From the NCBI GenBank assembly GCA_041660525.1, contig JBAZWD010000002.1:62001-126000 (forward strand): DNA of 64,000 bases, in the 5' to 3' direction. Of the stretch, positions 16,329 through 25,191 are shown in pieces. The notes under the pieces were generated by a model, which saw only the letters and a program-made list of their open reading frames with translations, was not told where the DNA came from and ran no database searches. The translations under genes and the position numbers were made by a program. The first letter of the stretch is position 1, and the number at the start of each line of letters is the position of its first letter. Origin of the DNA: JABCZS01 sp041660525. GTDB lineage: Bacteria; Pseudomonadota; Gammaproteobacteria; JABCZS01.

Positions 16329-18131
16329 CTAATTCAAAACCGAATAAGCCTCAAAACTCTCTTTCCCCAGCAACCGCTTCATCATAGCCGAATTACGCTG
16401 CATAGCCTCTCGCATATTAATCACCAACAAACCATCAATACTATTAAATCCAACATCATGATCAAAAGCCACAAAATGCCCACTTAAAGAAATATAAGCC
16501 GGAATTAAAGGCGGAATATTTTTCCCATCCGCTTCTATCCCAGAAATAACCGTATTAAGCAGCGATAAATCTTTCACTGTATTCAATAACCGCGCCCATT
16601 CACTTTGCGGTATCGCAACATCTAATTGTGGAGGATTTTTAGGTGAAACTAAAGGTGCCAAAGTTTGCTGGCCATGATATTTGGTCAAATAATCTATCAT
16701 TAATTTTTTAGAAATCATTTGAAATTCATTGCTAATACTCACCGCACCAAAAAATGCACGAATATGCGGACGCTCAACCAATACCTGGCTTAAAGCGCCA
16801 AGCAATGTCGATAAACTCATATTAGTTTTTTGATGTTCTTTAATAATAAATGCACGGCTGACTTCCATCGCCGGACCCAAAGTTTTAAAAAATTCAGGCG
16901 CATAGTCAAATTGTGTCGCCGTATATAAACCCTGCACACCGTATTCAGGAAATAATTCATCCGTAAAACCTAAGCGGTATGCACCAATCAATTGTTTTTG
17001 CTCTTTATCCCATAAAGTTAAATGGTAATAATAATCATCAAAAATATCTAAATCCCGCGATTGACCACCTCCCTCGCCTACTTCACGAAATGTCAGCTCA
17101 CGCAAACGACCAATTTCGTCTTTTATAGTGGCGAAATTTTCGGTGCCTAATTGTTTTTGATTAAATAAAAACACAACATATTTGCTGTTTTCCCGCGTTT
17201 TGAAATCAGGTGATGAATCTAATAAATCAAAAATCGCTTGCAGTTCTTCTGAAGTCACTTTTGTTTTTAATACATCTGATATGTCGGTATTAAAAACACG
17301 CGGCATCATCGGTTCACGTGCCAAAAGCGTATAAAGTTTAGCGCGGATAAAATCGGTTCGTGCCGCTTCAGGCAAAGATTCTAATAATTTGCTCGGTATC
17401 GGTTGTGCCGTACGCACGTTCATGGGTTTATTAAATAAATGATTTGTCACACGACCAATTTGTGCGGTTCTTAATGCCGGATGTATCAATCCTGATTTTA
17501 AAAATAAATCATCATTTTGACCCACAATAAATAAAGGCAATACCGGCGCTTTGGCTTTTAAACTTAAACGAATAATGCTTGAATTCCAGGTATTATCTAA
17601 GGCTATTTTTTCTTGCTTATTTTTAATAGCAGATATTTCACCTGCAGGAAATAATAAAACCGCGTGACCATTTGCAAGCCACTCTAACGTATCACGCACG
17701 ACTTGAATATTTTTTTTAGCATTTTCTTTTGCAGTGCCAAAAATAGATACAAAAAATAGATCATCTTCAAGACCCGGCATACTGGTGGCTTCATTCATAA
17801 TAATTTTAAAATCATCACGCACATGATGCATCAGTGAACCTAATATAACACCATCCATAAGACCATGCGGATGATTGGCCACAATAATGGCCGGACCCGT
17901 TTTAGGAATTCTTGCAAAATCTTCAGGTGAAATATTTAAAGTGACATTAAGTTCTTTTAATACTTTCGTCCATAAATCTTCGGGACTATTATTTGCTTTT
18001 GCACGCGCATAGGCATTTTGAAACGGACGCAGACGCATTAAAGGTGCAACAAATTGATCAAATAATTTATTAGCGCGCTGCCCTGCGCGCGTGTGTGGAT
18101 TTGCTAATTGTACCTTTGGATAATCAGTCAT
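16329..18131 (-). CDS. OlsF-like bifunctional acyltransferase (PlsC-type + OlsB/GNAT-type)
   Basis: 600 residues. The N-terminal half is a PlsC-type O-acyltransferase with ANHPHGLMDG (His87, Asp93), FFVSIFGTAKENA and FPAGEIS. From about 320 the C-terminal half resembles OlsB N-acyltransferases (LRELTFREVGEG, YRLGFTDELF, GPAMEVSRAFI, FFGAVSISNEF). The same order is known from OlsF, which makes ornithine lipids from ornithine by N- then O-acylation, and from related glycine-lipid enzymes. A membrane-associated lipid role is likely; the amino acid used is not visible. It begins 1 base after the stop of a guanidine-modifying hydrolase gene. Confidence 0.8.
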   Translation of the reverse strand: MTDYPKVQLANPHTRAGQRANKLFDQFVAPLMRLRPFQNAYARAKANNSPEDLWTKVLKELNVTLNISPEDFARIPKTGPAIIVANHPHGLMDGVILGSLMHHVRDDFKIIMNEATSMPGLEDDLFFVSIFGTAKENAKKNIQVVRDTLEWLANGHAVLLFPAGEISAIKNKQEKIALDNTWNSSIIRLSLKAKAPVLPLFIVGQNDDLFLKSGLIHPALRTAQIGRVTNHLFNKPMNVRTAQPIPSKLLESLPEAARTDFIRAKLYTLLAREPMMPRVFNTDISDVLKTKVTSEELQAIFDLLDSSPDFKTRENSKYVVFLFNQKQLGTENFATIKDEIGRLRELTFREVGEGGGQSRDLDIFDDYYYHLTLWDKEQKQLIGAYRLGFTDELFPEYGVQGLYTATQFDYAPEFFKTLGPAMEVSRAFIIKEHQKTNMSLSTLLGALSQVLVERPHIRAFFGAVSISNEFQMISKKLMIDYLTKYHGQQTLAPLVSPKNPPQLDVAIPQSEWARLLNTVKDLSLLNTVISGIEADGKNIPPLIPAYISLSGHFVAFDHDVGFNSIDGLLVINMREAMQRNSAMMKRLLGKESFEAYSVLN

Positions 18132-18132
18132 T

Positions 18133-18924
18133 TTAATCTAATAATAAAGTCAGACATTTACATGCGCCACCTGCTTTGATAAATTCTGAAACATCGCATT
18201 CATGAACTGTAAAACCTTTATCCGTTAAATGTTTTTTGGTCACCGGACAATCCGCTGGGATAATCACATGTTTGCCCAATACAACCGCATTGCAAGCAAA
18301 ATGCTTAGCTTCATTTTCTGGTACTGCAAATAATTCTATTTTAGCAGTAATCGCTTTTTGCGATTCAGGAGAAAATGCGGGTGGATACCAAATGGCAAAG
18401 CTATCATTAATCGGACAAAAACAAGTATCCAAATGGTAAAAGTAAGGATCGACTAAATTACATAAAATCACATTTTCAGGATTAAGTGTATTGAGGTTTT
18501 CATGAAATACTTTATCACTGCGAAAACCATGTCCATAAAATAATAGGTCGCCCATAAATAAGGCGTCGCCAGCTCCCTCAAAAAAACAATCGTCTTTTTT
18601 ATCATAAAAAATAGTTTGAAAACCTTGCTTTAAAAACCATTCATTAAAATGTTGGCTTTCATCTTTTCTCTCGTTAAAGCGAAAATTAGAAATATAAGCG
18701 AGATTTTTATGAATCAAAGCTGCATTAGCTGTAAATACCATATCGGGTAAATTAGTTTTAGGCTCTACCAGATGCACTTCATCTGCGATATTTTGGATGG
18801 TATCGTGAAGGTTCTTCCATTGGCTGTAAGCAAGCGAGCCATTGACTTGATTATCCATTTTCATCCAAGGGTTAATTTCATAAGAAATTGAATAATGTTT
18901 AGGTTCGCACATTAATACTTTCAT
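18133..18924 (-). CDS. Guanidine-modifying hydrolase (arginine dihydrolase/DDAH-like)
   Basis: 263 residues with the hallmarks of the amidinotransferase/arginine deiminase superfamily: EINPWM, LPDMVFTANAA with Asp61, CFFEGAGDAL, GHGFRSD, catalytic His164 in YHLDTCFCPI and the C-terminal cysteine Cys257 in GGACKCLTL. Members hydrolyse the guanidine group of arginine or methylarginine, giving citrulline or, in the ArgZ type, ornithine. It sits directly before the OlsF-like gene and after a JmjC-type gene. An ornithine-yielding activity would fit the lipid role of the neighbour, but citrulline formation cannot be excluded from sequence. Confidence 0.8.
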   Translation of the reverse strand: MKVLMCEPKHYSISYEINPWMKMDNQVNGSLAYSQWKNLHDTIQNIADEVHLVEPKTNLPDMVFTANAALIHKNLAYISNFRFNERKDESQHFNEWFLKQGFQTIFYDKKDDCFFEGAGDALFMGDLLFYGHGFRSDKVFHENLNTLNPENVILCNLVDPYFYHLDTCFCPINDSFAIWYPPAFSPESQKAITAKIELFAVPENEAKHFACNAVVLGKHVIIPADCPVTKKHLTDKGFTVHECDVSEFIKAGGACKCLTLLLD

Positions 18925-18937
18925 AACTTTTCTTGCT

Positions 18938-19741
18938 CTAGTTGTACTGCTGGTGACGTCGCTTCCAGGTGCGCTTTATCAAGTGAATGGTTGAAGGAAT
19001 AAAACTCTTAATAAATTGTTTAATGTTACTTTGATTAATAAAATTATCCGTTAATGATATCGTATTTTCCATATTGTACACACCATGCCACCAATTACTG
19101 GGCGTAAAGATTAAATCTCCAGCGCCTTGAATAGCATAGACGCCTTGTGCCTGTTTATAAAGTGGGTATTTTTCATAATCAGGTTTAAAAGGATTTACCT
19201 TACCATTATAAATTAAAGCACTTTGCTCTGGTGGGTAAAATACCCATAATTTTTGGCCTCTAAATACAGCATTCCAAGCGCTCGTCGATAGAATATCAAT
19301 GTGCAGCTTGGATGCAGAATTTTTAGGCCCGATATAAAAAGATAAAAATTTTGAGATATCAACAAAATTATCTATCCAACTATCAAAATAAGAAGGCACC
19401 GCATAATCTTTGTGTAACTCTGGACAATTCTTATCGATAAACCAATCTAATAAATAAAGCGGATCATTATCCTTAGTCGTTTGGATGTAATCAATATAAG
19501 ATTTGAAAGACATTTTTTGAAATTTATTACGATTGCTAGTGCGATAAACGATGATTTCTCGATCGCCGTAAGTGTTTGCAAAAAAATCCCAATCCCATTT
19601 TTGCATCGCTACTGTGTCCGCTACCCCACCTTTTAACAAGAATGGAATATTAGGCTTACCAAAACGTGCTAAAAAATCCTTTTCAACCAGCGTATCGCAG
19701 CTTGCAATCAAAGGCATTTCTTTAATATGGGGATGTATCAT
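18938..19741 (-). CDS. JmjC/cupin-8 type Fe(II)/2-oxoglutarate dioxygenase
   Basis: 267 residues. The metal triad is visible as His147 and Asp149 (SKLHIDI) and His219 (NWWHGVYN); Trp165-Pro171 (WVFYPPE) and GDLIFTPSNWW match the JmjC/cupin-8 core. These enzymes hydroxylate proteins, RNA or small molecules. The C-terminus is basic (IKRTWKRRHQQYN). The gene starts 6 bases after holB and ends 13 bases before the hydrolase gene, so all are probably on one transcript. A substrate in the lipid module is possible because ornithine-lipid hydroxylases also use 2-oxoglutarate, but that is a guess. Confidence 0.75.
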   Translation of the reverse strand: MIHPHIKEMPLIASCDTLVEKDFLARFGKPNIPFLLKGGVADTVAMQKWDWDFFANTYGDREIIVYRTSNRNKFQKMSFKSYIDYIQTTKDNDPLYLLDWFIDKNCPELHKDYAVPSYFDSWIDNFVDISKFLSFYIGPKNSASKLHIDILSTSAWNAVFRGQKLWVFYPPEQSALIYNGKVNPFKPDYEKYPLYKQAQGVYAIQGAGDLIFTPSNWWHGVYNMENTISLTDNFINQSNIKQFIKSFIPSTIHLIKRTWKRRHQQYN

Positions 19742-19747
19742 GGACTA

Positions 19748-20464
19748 TTATTTCCCTGTCAAATCAATTAATAAGGCTTCTAACTGCAACAGCGGGTTTA
19801 AGCTGTGATGTTGCAGCGCCAATTTACGTTGTGCATTAATCTTATCTAAGCACGTAAAAAGCTTTATTTTAGCAAAATATATTTCCATTTGTCCCAATAA
19901 TATTAATATATCTTCTTTCTGCCATTTTTGCGCCATGGCTAAGGGATCCATTTTTTTGGCCAATAAAGCGGAACAATCGTCATGTAATGCAGCTTGCCAG
20001 CTAGGTAGCACCGAATTTAGGGGTTGTGGAAAGCGTATCATTTGACAGCGGCTGCGTACCGTTGCAGGTAATGCCGCTGGTAAGTTAGATGTTAATATAA
20101 AATAACTATTACCTGCCGGCTCTTCTAGGGTTTTTAGTAAGGCATTATTGGCGCCGATATGCATTTGTTGCGCTTCTGGAATAATAATGATTTTCTTATT
20201 TCCACATTGTGGTGTTTGTTCACAAAAATCCATGATGCTGCGCACACTATCAATACCACCTTTCAAAACTACAAAATCCGGATGGTTTTGTGCAGCCCAT
20301 AAAAGGCAGGATGGACAACTTAAGCAAGCTTTACCTTCCAGAAGCTGTGCACATAATAAACCGTGTGCAAACTCTTGTGCAAAGCTTAGGGTCTGTTCGC
20401 TATCTCCTACAAATAATAAAGCATGCGGAAGATTAGGATGTTGCCATAAATGCGTGTGCATCAT
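19748..20464 (-). CDS. holB: DNA polymerase III subunit delta'
   Basis: ATG 20464 overlaps the tmk stop as ATGA, giving 238 residues; a longer frame to 20539 would run 79 bases into tmk. LPHALLFVGD is the family start; the ATP site is degenerate (GDSEQTLS), as expected for delta'. Zinc-finger cysteines appear in GKACLSCPSC, and the sensor region IIIIPEAQQMH...NALLKTLEEP...LPATVRSRCQ is intact. It is a clamp-loader subunit. It is shorter than E. coli HolB (334), with a reduced C-terminal domain. Confidence 0.88.
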   Translation of the reverse strand: MMHTHLWQHPNLPHALLFVGDSEQTLSFAQEFAHGLLCAQLLEGKACLSCPSCLLWAAQNHPDFVVLKGGIDSVRSIMDFCEQTPQCGNKKIIIIPEAQQMHIGANNALLKTLEEPAGNSYFILTSNLPAALPATVRSRCQMIRFPQPLNSVLPSWQAALHDDCSALLAKKMDPLAMAQKWQKEDILILLGQMEIYFAKIKLFTCLDKINAQRKLALQHHSLNPLLQLEALLIDLTGK

Positions 20465-21081
20465 GTTAATAATGTATCCAATATTTTTTCGAGTGCGATT
20501 TGTACCTGTTGCAAAGGTAGACTTGCATCCACAATACAATAACGTTTAGGATCTTGCTTGGCACGTTGTAAATAAACATCGCGGACCCGTTTAAAAAAAT
20601 CCGCTTGTTCCTGCTCAATTCTATCTTTTACTTTGCGTTGTTTGGTGCGTGATAAGGCAAGTTCAACAGGCGCATCTAAAATGATCACCAAATCAGGTCT
20701 TAAATCGCCTTGCACCCAATTTTCTAGAACAGCAATGCGATCGTTAGCAATGCATCGACCACCGCCTTGATAAGCATAAGAAGCATCGGTAAAGCGATCG
20801 GAAATTACCCAACGTTTTTGTTCTAAAGCGGGCTTAATGATTTGCTCTAAATGTTGCGCACGTGCAGCAAACATTAATAATAATTCTGCATCGATGGCTA
20901 ATGCTTCACTTTCAGGTGCATGTAAAACGATATCACGAATTTTTTCGGCTAAGGGTGTGCCGCCCGGTTCGCGCGTTCTTAATATATCTAAATGTTTAGA
21001 CCGTAAATATTGGCAAATGAATTCCATATTCGTCGTTTTGCCGACGCCCTCGATTCCTTCAAGGACTATAAATTTTCCCAT
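20461..21081 (-). CDS. tmk: Thymidylate kinase
   Basis: 206 residues from ATG 21081. GGAAG 10 bases upstream supports this start over a TTG at 21090, which it would nearly touch. P-loop EGIEGVGKTT, the DR(Y/F) motif in ISDRFTDASYAYQGGGR, TREPGGTPLAE and the LID segment are all present. It phosphorylates dTMP to dTDP. The start lies 5 bases after the mltG stop and the stop overlaps holB, the usual mltG-tmk-holB order. Confidence 0.93.
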   Translation of the reverse strand: MGKFIVLEGIEGVGKTTNMEFICQYLRSKHLDILRTREPGGTPLAEKIRDIVLHAPESEALAIDAELLLMFAARAQHLEQIIKPALEQKRWVISDRFTDASYAYQGGGRCIANDRIAVLENWVQGDLRPDLVIILDAPVELALSRTKQRKVKDRIEQEQADFFKRVRDVYLQRAKQDPKRYCIVDASLPLQQVQIALEKILDTLLT

Positions 21082-21086
21082 GATAT

Positions 21087-22073
21087 TCAATCTTCCATTT
21101 GATTACGGTATTCTTGCACAGCTTTGTTATGCGCAGCAAGGCTTTCTGAAAAAATATGTGTGCCATCGCCTTTGGCTACAAAATACAATGCATTTCCTGC
21201 GGCAGGATGTAATGCGGCCTCTATGGCAGCCGGACTTGGAACAGCAATCGGCGTGGGCGGCAAGCCTAAGTGCAGATAAGTATTATAAGGCGTATCAAAT
21301 TTTAGATCGGCTTTAGTTAAAGGTTTGTCGTAATGCGCGCCTAAACCATAAACAACGGTTGGATCCACTTGTAATAACATAGGCTTTTGCAAACGACGAA
21401 CTATGACGCCGGCAACTTCATTAAGTTCACGAGGCACAGCTGTTTCTTTTTCAATGATAGAAGCTGCGATTAACGCTTGATAAGCATTTTCATAAGGTAA
21501 ACCCTCTGCACGTTTTTCCCATGCAGTATTTAAAAATTTCTCCATATTGCGGTATGCTAAAGTAATAAGCTGCGCATCCGTATAATTGCGAGGAAAATGA
21601 TAAGTTTCAGGGTAGAGTAAACCTTCAGGTTGATGTTCACTTAAACCCAGTTGTTGTAAAATAGTCTGCAAAGAATTCCAGTCTAAGGTTTTGTGTATGG
21701 CATCTTCTTGGTTAATTTCTTGTGCTATTTGCGCAAACGTCCAACCTTCACCAATGCGTATACTGTGCATCATCACTTCACCACTAACGATTTTATCTAT
21801 CATCATTGCTTGTGTGCTGTTTTTTTCAAATAAGAATTCACCGGCTTGCAAATGTTTTGCATTGCCTTTTAAACGTGTAAACACTATAAAAATTGTTTTA
21901 TTGGGGATCAAATGTTGCTGTTTTAAGCCTTGCGCAATTTTCTGCAGTGAATCGCCAGGTTCAATAATAAAAACTGCATCATGTGCAGTTTTAAACGCCA
22001 GCTGCTGCTGCGCCCAAAGTCCTACAAATAAGCAAACGGATAATAATATAAGTAAGGTGATTGCAAGCTTCAT
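21087..22073 (-). CDS. mltG: Endolytic peptidoglycan transglycosylase
   Basis: 328 residues. One N-terminal membrane anchor (about 3-21) is followed by a LysM-like segment (FIIEPGDSLQKIAQGL) and the YceG/MltG catalytic domain, with EGLLYPETYHF, the catalytic Glu in ASIIEKET and VDPTVVYGLG. It cleaves nascent glycan strands at the inner membrane. It sits 3 bases after pabC, in the conserved pabC-mltG-tmk order. Confidence 0.92.
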   Translation of the reverse strand: MKLAITLLILLSVCLFVGLWAQQQLAFKTAHDAVFIIEPGDSLQKIAQGLKQQHLIPNKTIFIVFTRLKGNAKHLQAGEFLFEKNSTQAMMIDKIVSGEVMMHSIRIGEGWTFAQIAQEINQEDAIHKTLDWNSLQTILQQLGLSEHQPEGLLYPETYHFPRNYTDAQLITLAYRNMEKFLNTAWEKRAEGLPYENAYQALIAASIIEKETAVPRELNEVAGVIVRRLQKPMLLQVDPTVVYGLGAHYDKPLTKADLKFDTPYNTYLHLGLPPTPIAVPSPAAIEAALHPAAGNALYFVAKGDGTHIFSESLAAHNKAVQEYRNQMED

Positions 22074-22076
22074 GCT

Positions 22077-22853
22077 TTACTCAAAATAATGGATCAATTG
22101 TTGTGTATATTCCCCGACTGGGAAGGTATGTCCTTCTATATCGCTGACGGGCCAAATACCAAAAATGCTATTACAAATAAAAATTTCATCTGCTGATAAT
22201 AAATCTTCATGGGTAATGGCTGCTATCTTGATGGGTATTTTTTTCTGCTGCGCCCAATCTAATATTTGTGCACGCATAATACCTAAAATACCCGCACGAT
22301 TTAAGTCTGGTGTGTATAATACCTGGTTGCGCACATAAAACACATTACTTTTAGTGCCTTGGATAATATGTTGATTTGCATCACTCATTAAGCCTTCGCT
22401 TATCGCATCATCAGTCCATTCACTACTGGCTAAAACGTTATCTAAACGATTCAAATGTTTAATACCCGCTAAAGCACTATTTTCACTCACTTGCGTTTTG
22501 CAAAATATCACCCGCACACCTTTTTGGTAGTGTGTTTTTGGATAATCTATAAAAGGATAAGCATGTACTATTTGATGAGTCACATTTTTTTCTGGGATGC
22601 GATAACCCCGCTCTTGTGCGTTGCGTGTCAAAATTATTTTAATAATTGCGCGCGTTTGATTTTTTTTAACTGCATCAATTTCTTGCAACAGCAAAGCTTC
22701 ATTTGGAATGGGAAATTTTAATCTCTGGCAACCTAAGATAAGGCGCTGATAATGTTCTTGCCAAAATAGCATCACACCATGTTTCAATGCAATGGTTTCA
22801 AATAAACCATCACCATAATGCAAAGCACGACAAGTGATGGGCAGCGTATTCAT
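22077..22853 (-). CDS. pabC: Aminodeoxychorismate lyase
   Basis: 258 residues of the class IV PLP aminotransferase fold. The start motif RALHYGDGLFETI, PLP Lys132 in AGIKHLNRLDN and GTKSNVFYV are all characteristic. It releases pyruvate from aminodeoxychorismate to give p-aminobenzoate for folate. D-amino-acid and branched-chain aminotransferases share the fold, but position between fabF and mltG and the KHLNRLDN wording favour PabC. Its start overlaps fabF by 4 bases. Confidence 0.9.
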   Translation of the reverse strand: MNTLPITCRALHYGDGLFETIALKHGVMLFWQEHYQRLILGCQRLKFPIPNEALLLQEIDAVKKNQTRAIIKIILTRNAQERGYRIPEKNVTHQIVHAYPFIDYPKTHYQKGVRVIFCKTQVSENSALAGIKHLNRLDNVLASSEWTDDAISEGLMSDANQHIIQGTKSNVFYVRNQVLYTPDLNRAGILGIMRAQILDWAQQKKIPIKIAAITHEDLLSADEIFICNSIFGIWPVSDIEGHTFPVGEYTQQLIHYFE

Positions 22854-24091
22854 GCAAGCTTACTGAAAATAAGTGAACCATTTGTGCCACCAAATCCGAA
22901 AGAATTCGATAAAACGTGTTGAATAGCCATGGGTTGTGCATGTTTAGGAACGTAATTAAGCACGCAACCTTCATCGGGATTATCTAGATTGATCGTGGGC
23001 GGTGCGACTTGATCACGGATGGCTAAAATAGAAAATATACTTTCTATAGCGCCTGCAGCACCTAGCATATGGCCGGTCATGGATTTGGTTGAGCTGACAG
23101 CAAGTTGATCGGTGTTTGCACCAAATAAACGTTCAATTGCAAAACTTTCAATGCGATCGGCCGCAGTTGATGTACCGTGCGCATTAATATATTGAACATC
23201 AGAAGGATTGAGTCCAGCATCATTAAGTGAATTTTGCATAGCATCATAGGCACCTTGGCCATTTTCAGGCGGCATTGTCACATGATGTGCATCACCACTC
23301 ATGCCAAAACCGGTAATTTCTGCATAAATTTTTGCGCCGCGTTTTTTGGCGTGTTCTAATTCTTCTAATACTAAAACACCTGCGCCATCGGCCATTACAA
23401 AACCATCGCGATCTTTATCCCAAGGACGTGAGGCTTGTTGTGGTGCATCATTTCGAGTGGATAATGAACGTAATGCACAGAATCCACCTAAACCTAAGGT
23501 AGTGACACTTTTTTCAGCGCCGCCCGCTAGCATAACTTCTGCATCACCATATTGAATCATACGTGCCGCTTGACCAATATTGTGCACGCCTGTTGTACAA
23601 GCAGTCACGATACTTAAATTGGGGCCACGAAGATTTAACATCATGGAGACATAACCTGCACACATATTGATGATGGCACCCGGAATAAAAAACGGGGAAA
23701 TTTTGCGTGGGCCGCCTTCAAGATATTTTAAGTGGCTGGTTTCAATAAATGAAATCCCACCAATACCAGAACCTATGGCGACACCAATACGATTGGTATT
23801 CCCTTCATTGACTTCAAGGCCTGAATCTTCAAAAGCTTTAGCTGCAGCAAAAGTACCATACTGAATAAATGGATCCATTTTGCGCAAATCTTTGCCAGAA
23901 AAATATTGGCTGCAATCAAATTCAGTAATTTCCGCAGCAAAGTGTGTGGTAAATTGCGAAGCGTCAAATCCTGTAATAGGACCAACGGCACTTTTTCCTG
24001 CGAGCACAGACTGCCAAATGGCTTCTACATCATTGCCATAAGCAGAAACTGCGCCCATACCGGTAACAACCACACGACGTTGCTTATTCAT
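22850..24091 (-). CDS. fabF: 3-oxoacyl-ACP synthase II
   Basis: 413 residues. VVTGMGAVSAYG opens the thiolase fold. The nucleophilic Cys lies in VTACTTGVHNIG, and the two catalytic His in NAHGTSTAADRIE and KSMTGHMLGAAGA, with the final NSFGFGGTNGSL. It elongates fatty acids, including the step needed for cis-vaccenate. It follows acpP by 3 bases in the conserved fab cluster. Confidence 0.95.
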   Translation of the reverse strand: MNKQRRVVVTGMGAVSAYGNDVEAIWQSVLAGKSAVGPITGFDASQFTTHFAAEITEFDCSQYFSGKDLRKMDPFIQYGTFAAAKAFEDSGLEVNEGNTNRIGVAIGSGIGGISFIETSHLKYLEGGPRKISPFFIPGAIINMCAGYVSMMLNLRGPNLSIVTACTTGVHNIGQAARMIQYGDAEVMLAGGAEKSVTTLGLGGFCALRSLSTRNDAPQQASRPWDKDRDGFVMADGAGVLVLEELEHAKKRGAKIYAEITGFGMSGDAHHVTMPPENGQGAYDAMQNSLNDAGLNPSDVQYINAHGTSTAADRIESFAIERLFGANTDQLAVSSTKSMTGHMLGAAGAIESIFSILAIRDQVAPPTINLDNPDEGCVLNYVPKHAQPMAIQHVLSNSFGFGGTNGSLIFSKLA

Positions 24092-24094
24092 GAT

Positions 24095-24331
24095 TTATTT
24101 TGAGTGTTCAGTAATATAATCAATAGCGTCTTGCACAGTCATGATTTTTTCAGCATCTTCATCAGGAATTTCTGTTTCAAATTCTTCTTCTAAAGCCATG
24201 ACTAATTCAACTGTATCGAGTGAATCAGCACGTAAATCATCGATAAAAGAGGCTGCAGGCACTACTTCTTCTTCCTTGACTTCGAGTTGTTCAACAATAA
24301 TTTTTTTAACGCGTTGTTCAATGCTGCTCAT
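24095..24331 (-). CDS. acpP: Acyl carrier protein
   Basis: 78 residues from ATG 24331, chosen because GAGGGA lies 6 bases upstream; a longer frame of four extra codons has no such site. The phosphopantetheine serine is in LRADSLDTVELVM, followed by the acidic helix II/III region EEEFETEIPDEDAEKI. Arg replaces the more usual Gly two residues before the DSL. A 114-base gap separates it from fabG, which may hold its own promoter to raise its expression. Confidence 0.95.
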   Translation of the reverse strand: MSSIEQRVKKIIVEQLEVKEEEVVPAASFIDDLRADSLDTVELVMALEEEFETEIPDEDAEKIMTVQDAIDYITEHSK

Positions 24332-24445
24332 AGTTTCCCTCACATAAAGTTAAAAATCTAACAAATAAAATTATACCCACTTAATTGCGGCAGTATATAT
24401 AAAAACGATGCTAATAAGCAATATATTTGCTCTATTAACATCATT

Positions 24446-25189
24446 TTAACTCATATAAATGCCGCCATTAACATGAATAGTCTCGCCTGTAATATAGCTC
24501 GCTTTTGGACTTGCTAAAAATGCCACGACATCAGCAATTTCTTCTGGCTGGCCAAAGCGTTTCATAGGAATATTATTCGCGGCCATTTCTTTAAGATTAT
24601 CGTTTAAAACATCGGTCATATCTGTGGCAATAAACCCGGGCGCAACCACATTGACCGTTACATTGCGTGAAGCAATTTCTTGCGCTAATGATTTACTAAA
24701 ACCAATCACCCCTGCTTTTGCTGCTGAATAATTCGTTTGACCTGCGTTGCCCATCACGCCTGATAATGATGAAATGGTAATAATCCGTCCCCAACGTTCA
24801 CGAATCATATTTCTTACAAATAATTTTGATAAGGAAAAAACACTGCTTAAATTGGTTGCAATCACCGCATCCCAATCTTCATCTTTTAAACGTAAAAATA
24901 AAGTATCACGCGTAATGCCTGCATTGTTTACTAAAATATCAACGCGTGGATATTGCGCATTACATTGTTCATAAAATTGATCTATCGATGCACGATCGCC
25001 GATATCAACCACTAAACCTTGACCTGAATAATTTTTTTCTTTTAAAGTTGCTGTGATTTTATCAGCACCGGCTTGTGTAGTTGCGGTACCAATCACAGTT
25101 GCACCTTGCTGTGCCAAAGCAAATAAAATGGCTTGTCCTATTCCACGGCTTGCGCCCGTTACTAATGCTATTTTTCCTGTTAATTCCAT
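24446..25189 (-). CDS. fabG: 3-oxoacyl-ACP reductase
   Basis: 247 residues, a short-chain dehydrogenase. The NADPH motif is VTGASRGIGQA, the active site is Ser in ISSLSGVMGNAGQTNY with YSAAKAG (Tyr/Lys), and VNNAG is intact. The C-terminus ITGETIHVNGGIYM is typical FabG. It reduces 3-oxoacyl-ACP in fatty-acid elongation. It begins 2 bases after fabD. Confidence 0.95.
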   Translation of the reverse strand: MELTGKIALVTGASRGIGQAILFALAQQGATVIGTATTQAGADKITATLKEKNYSGQGLVVDIGDRASIDQFYEQCNAQYPRVDILVNNAGITRDTLFLRLKDEDWDAVIATNLSSVFSLSKLFVRNMIRERWGRIITISSLSGVMGNAGQTNYSAAKAGVIGFSKSLAQEIASRNVTVNVVAPGFIATDMTDVLNDNLKEMAANNIPMKRFGQPEEIADVVAFLASPKASYITGETIHVNGGIYMS

Positions 25190-25191
25190 GA

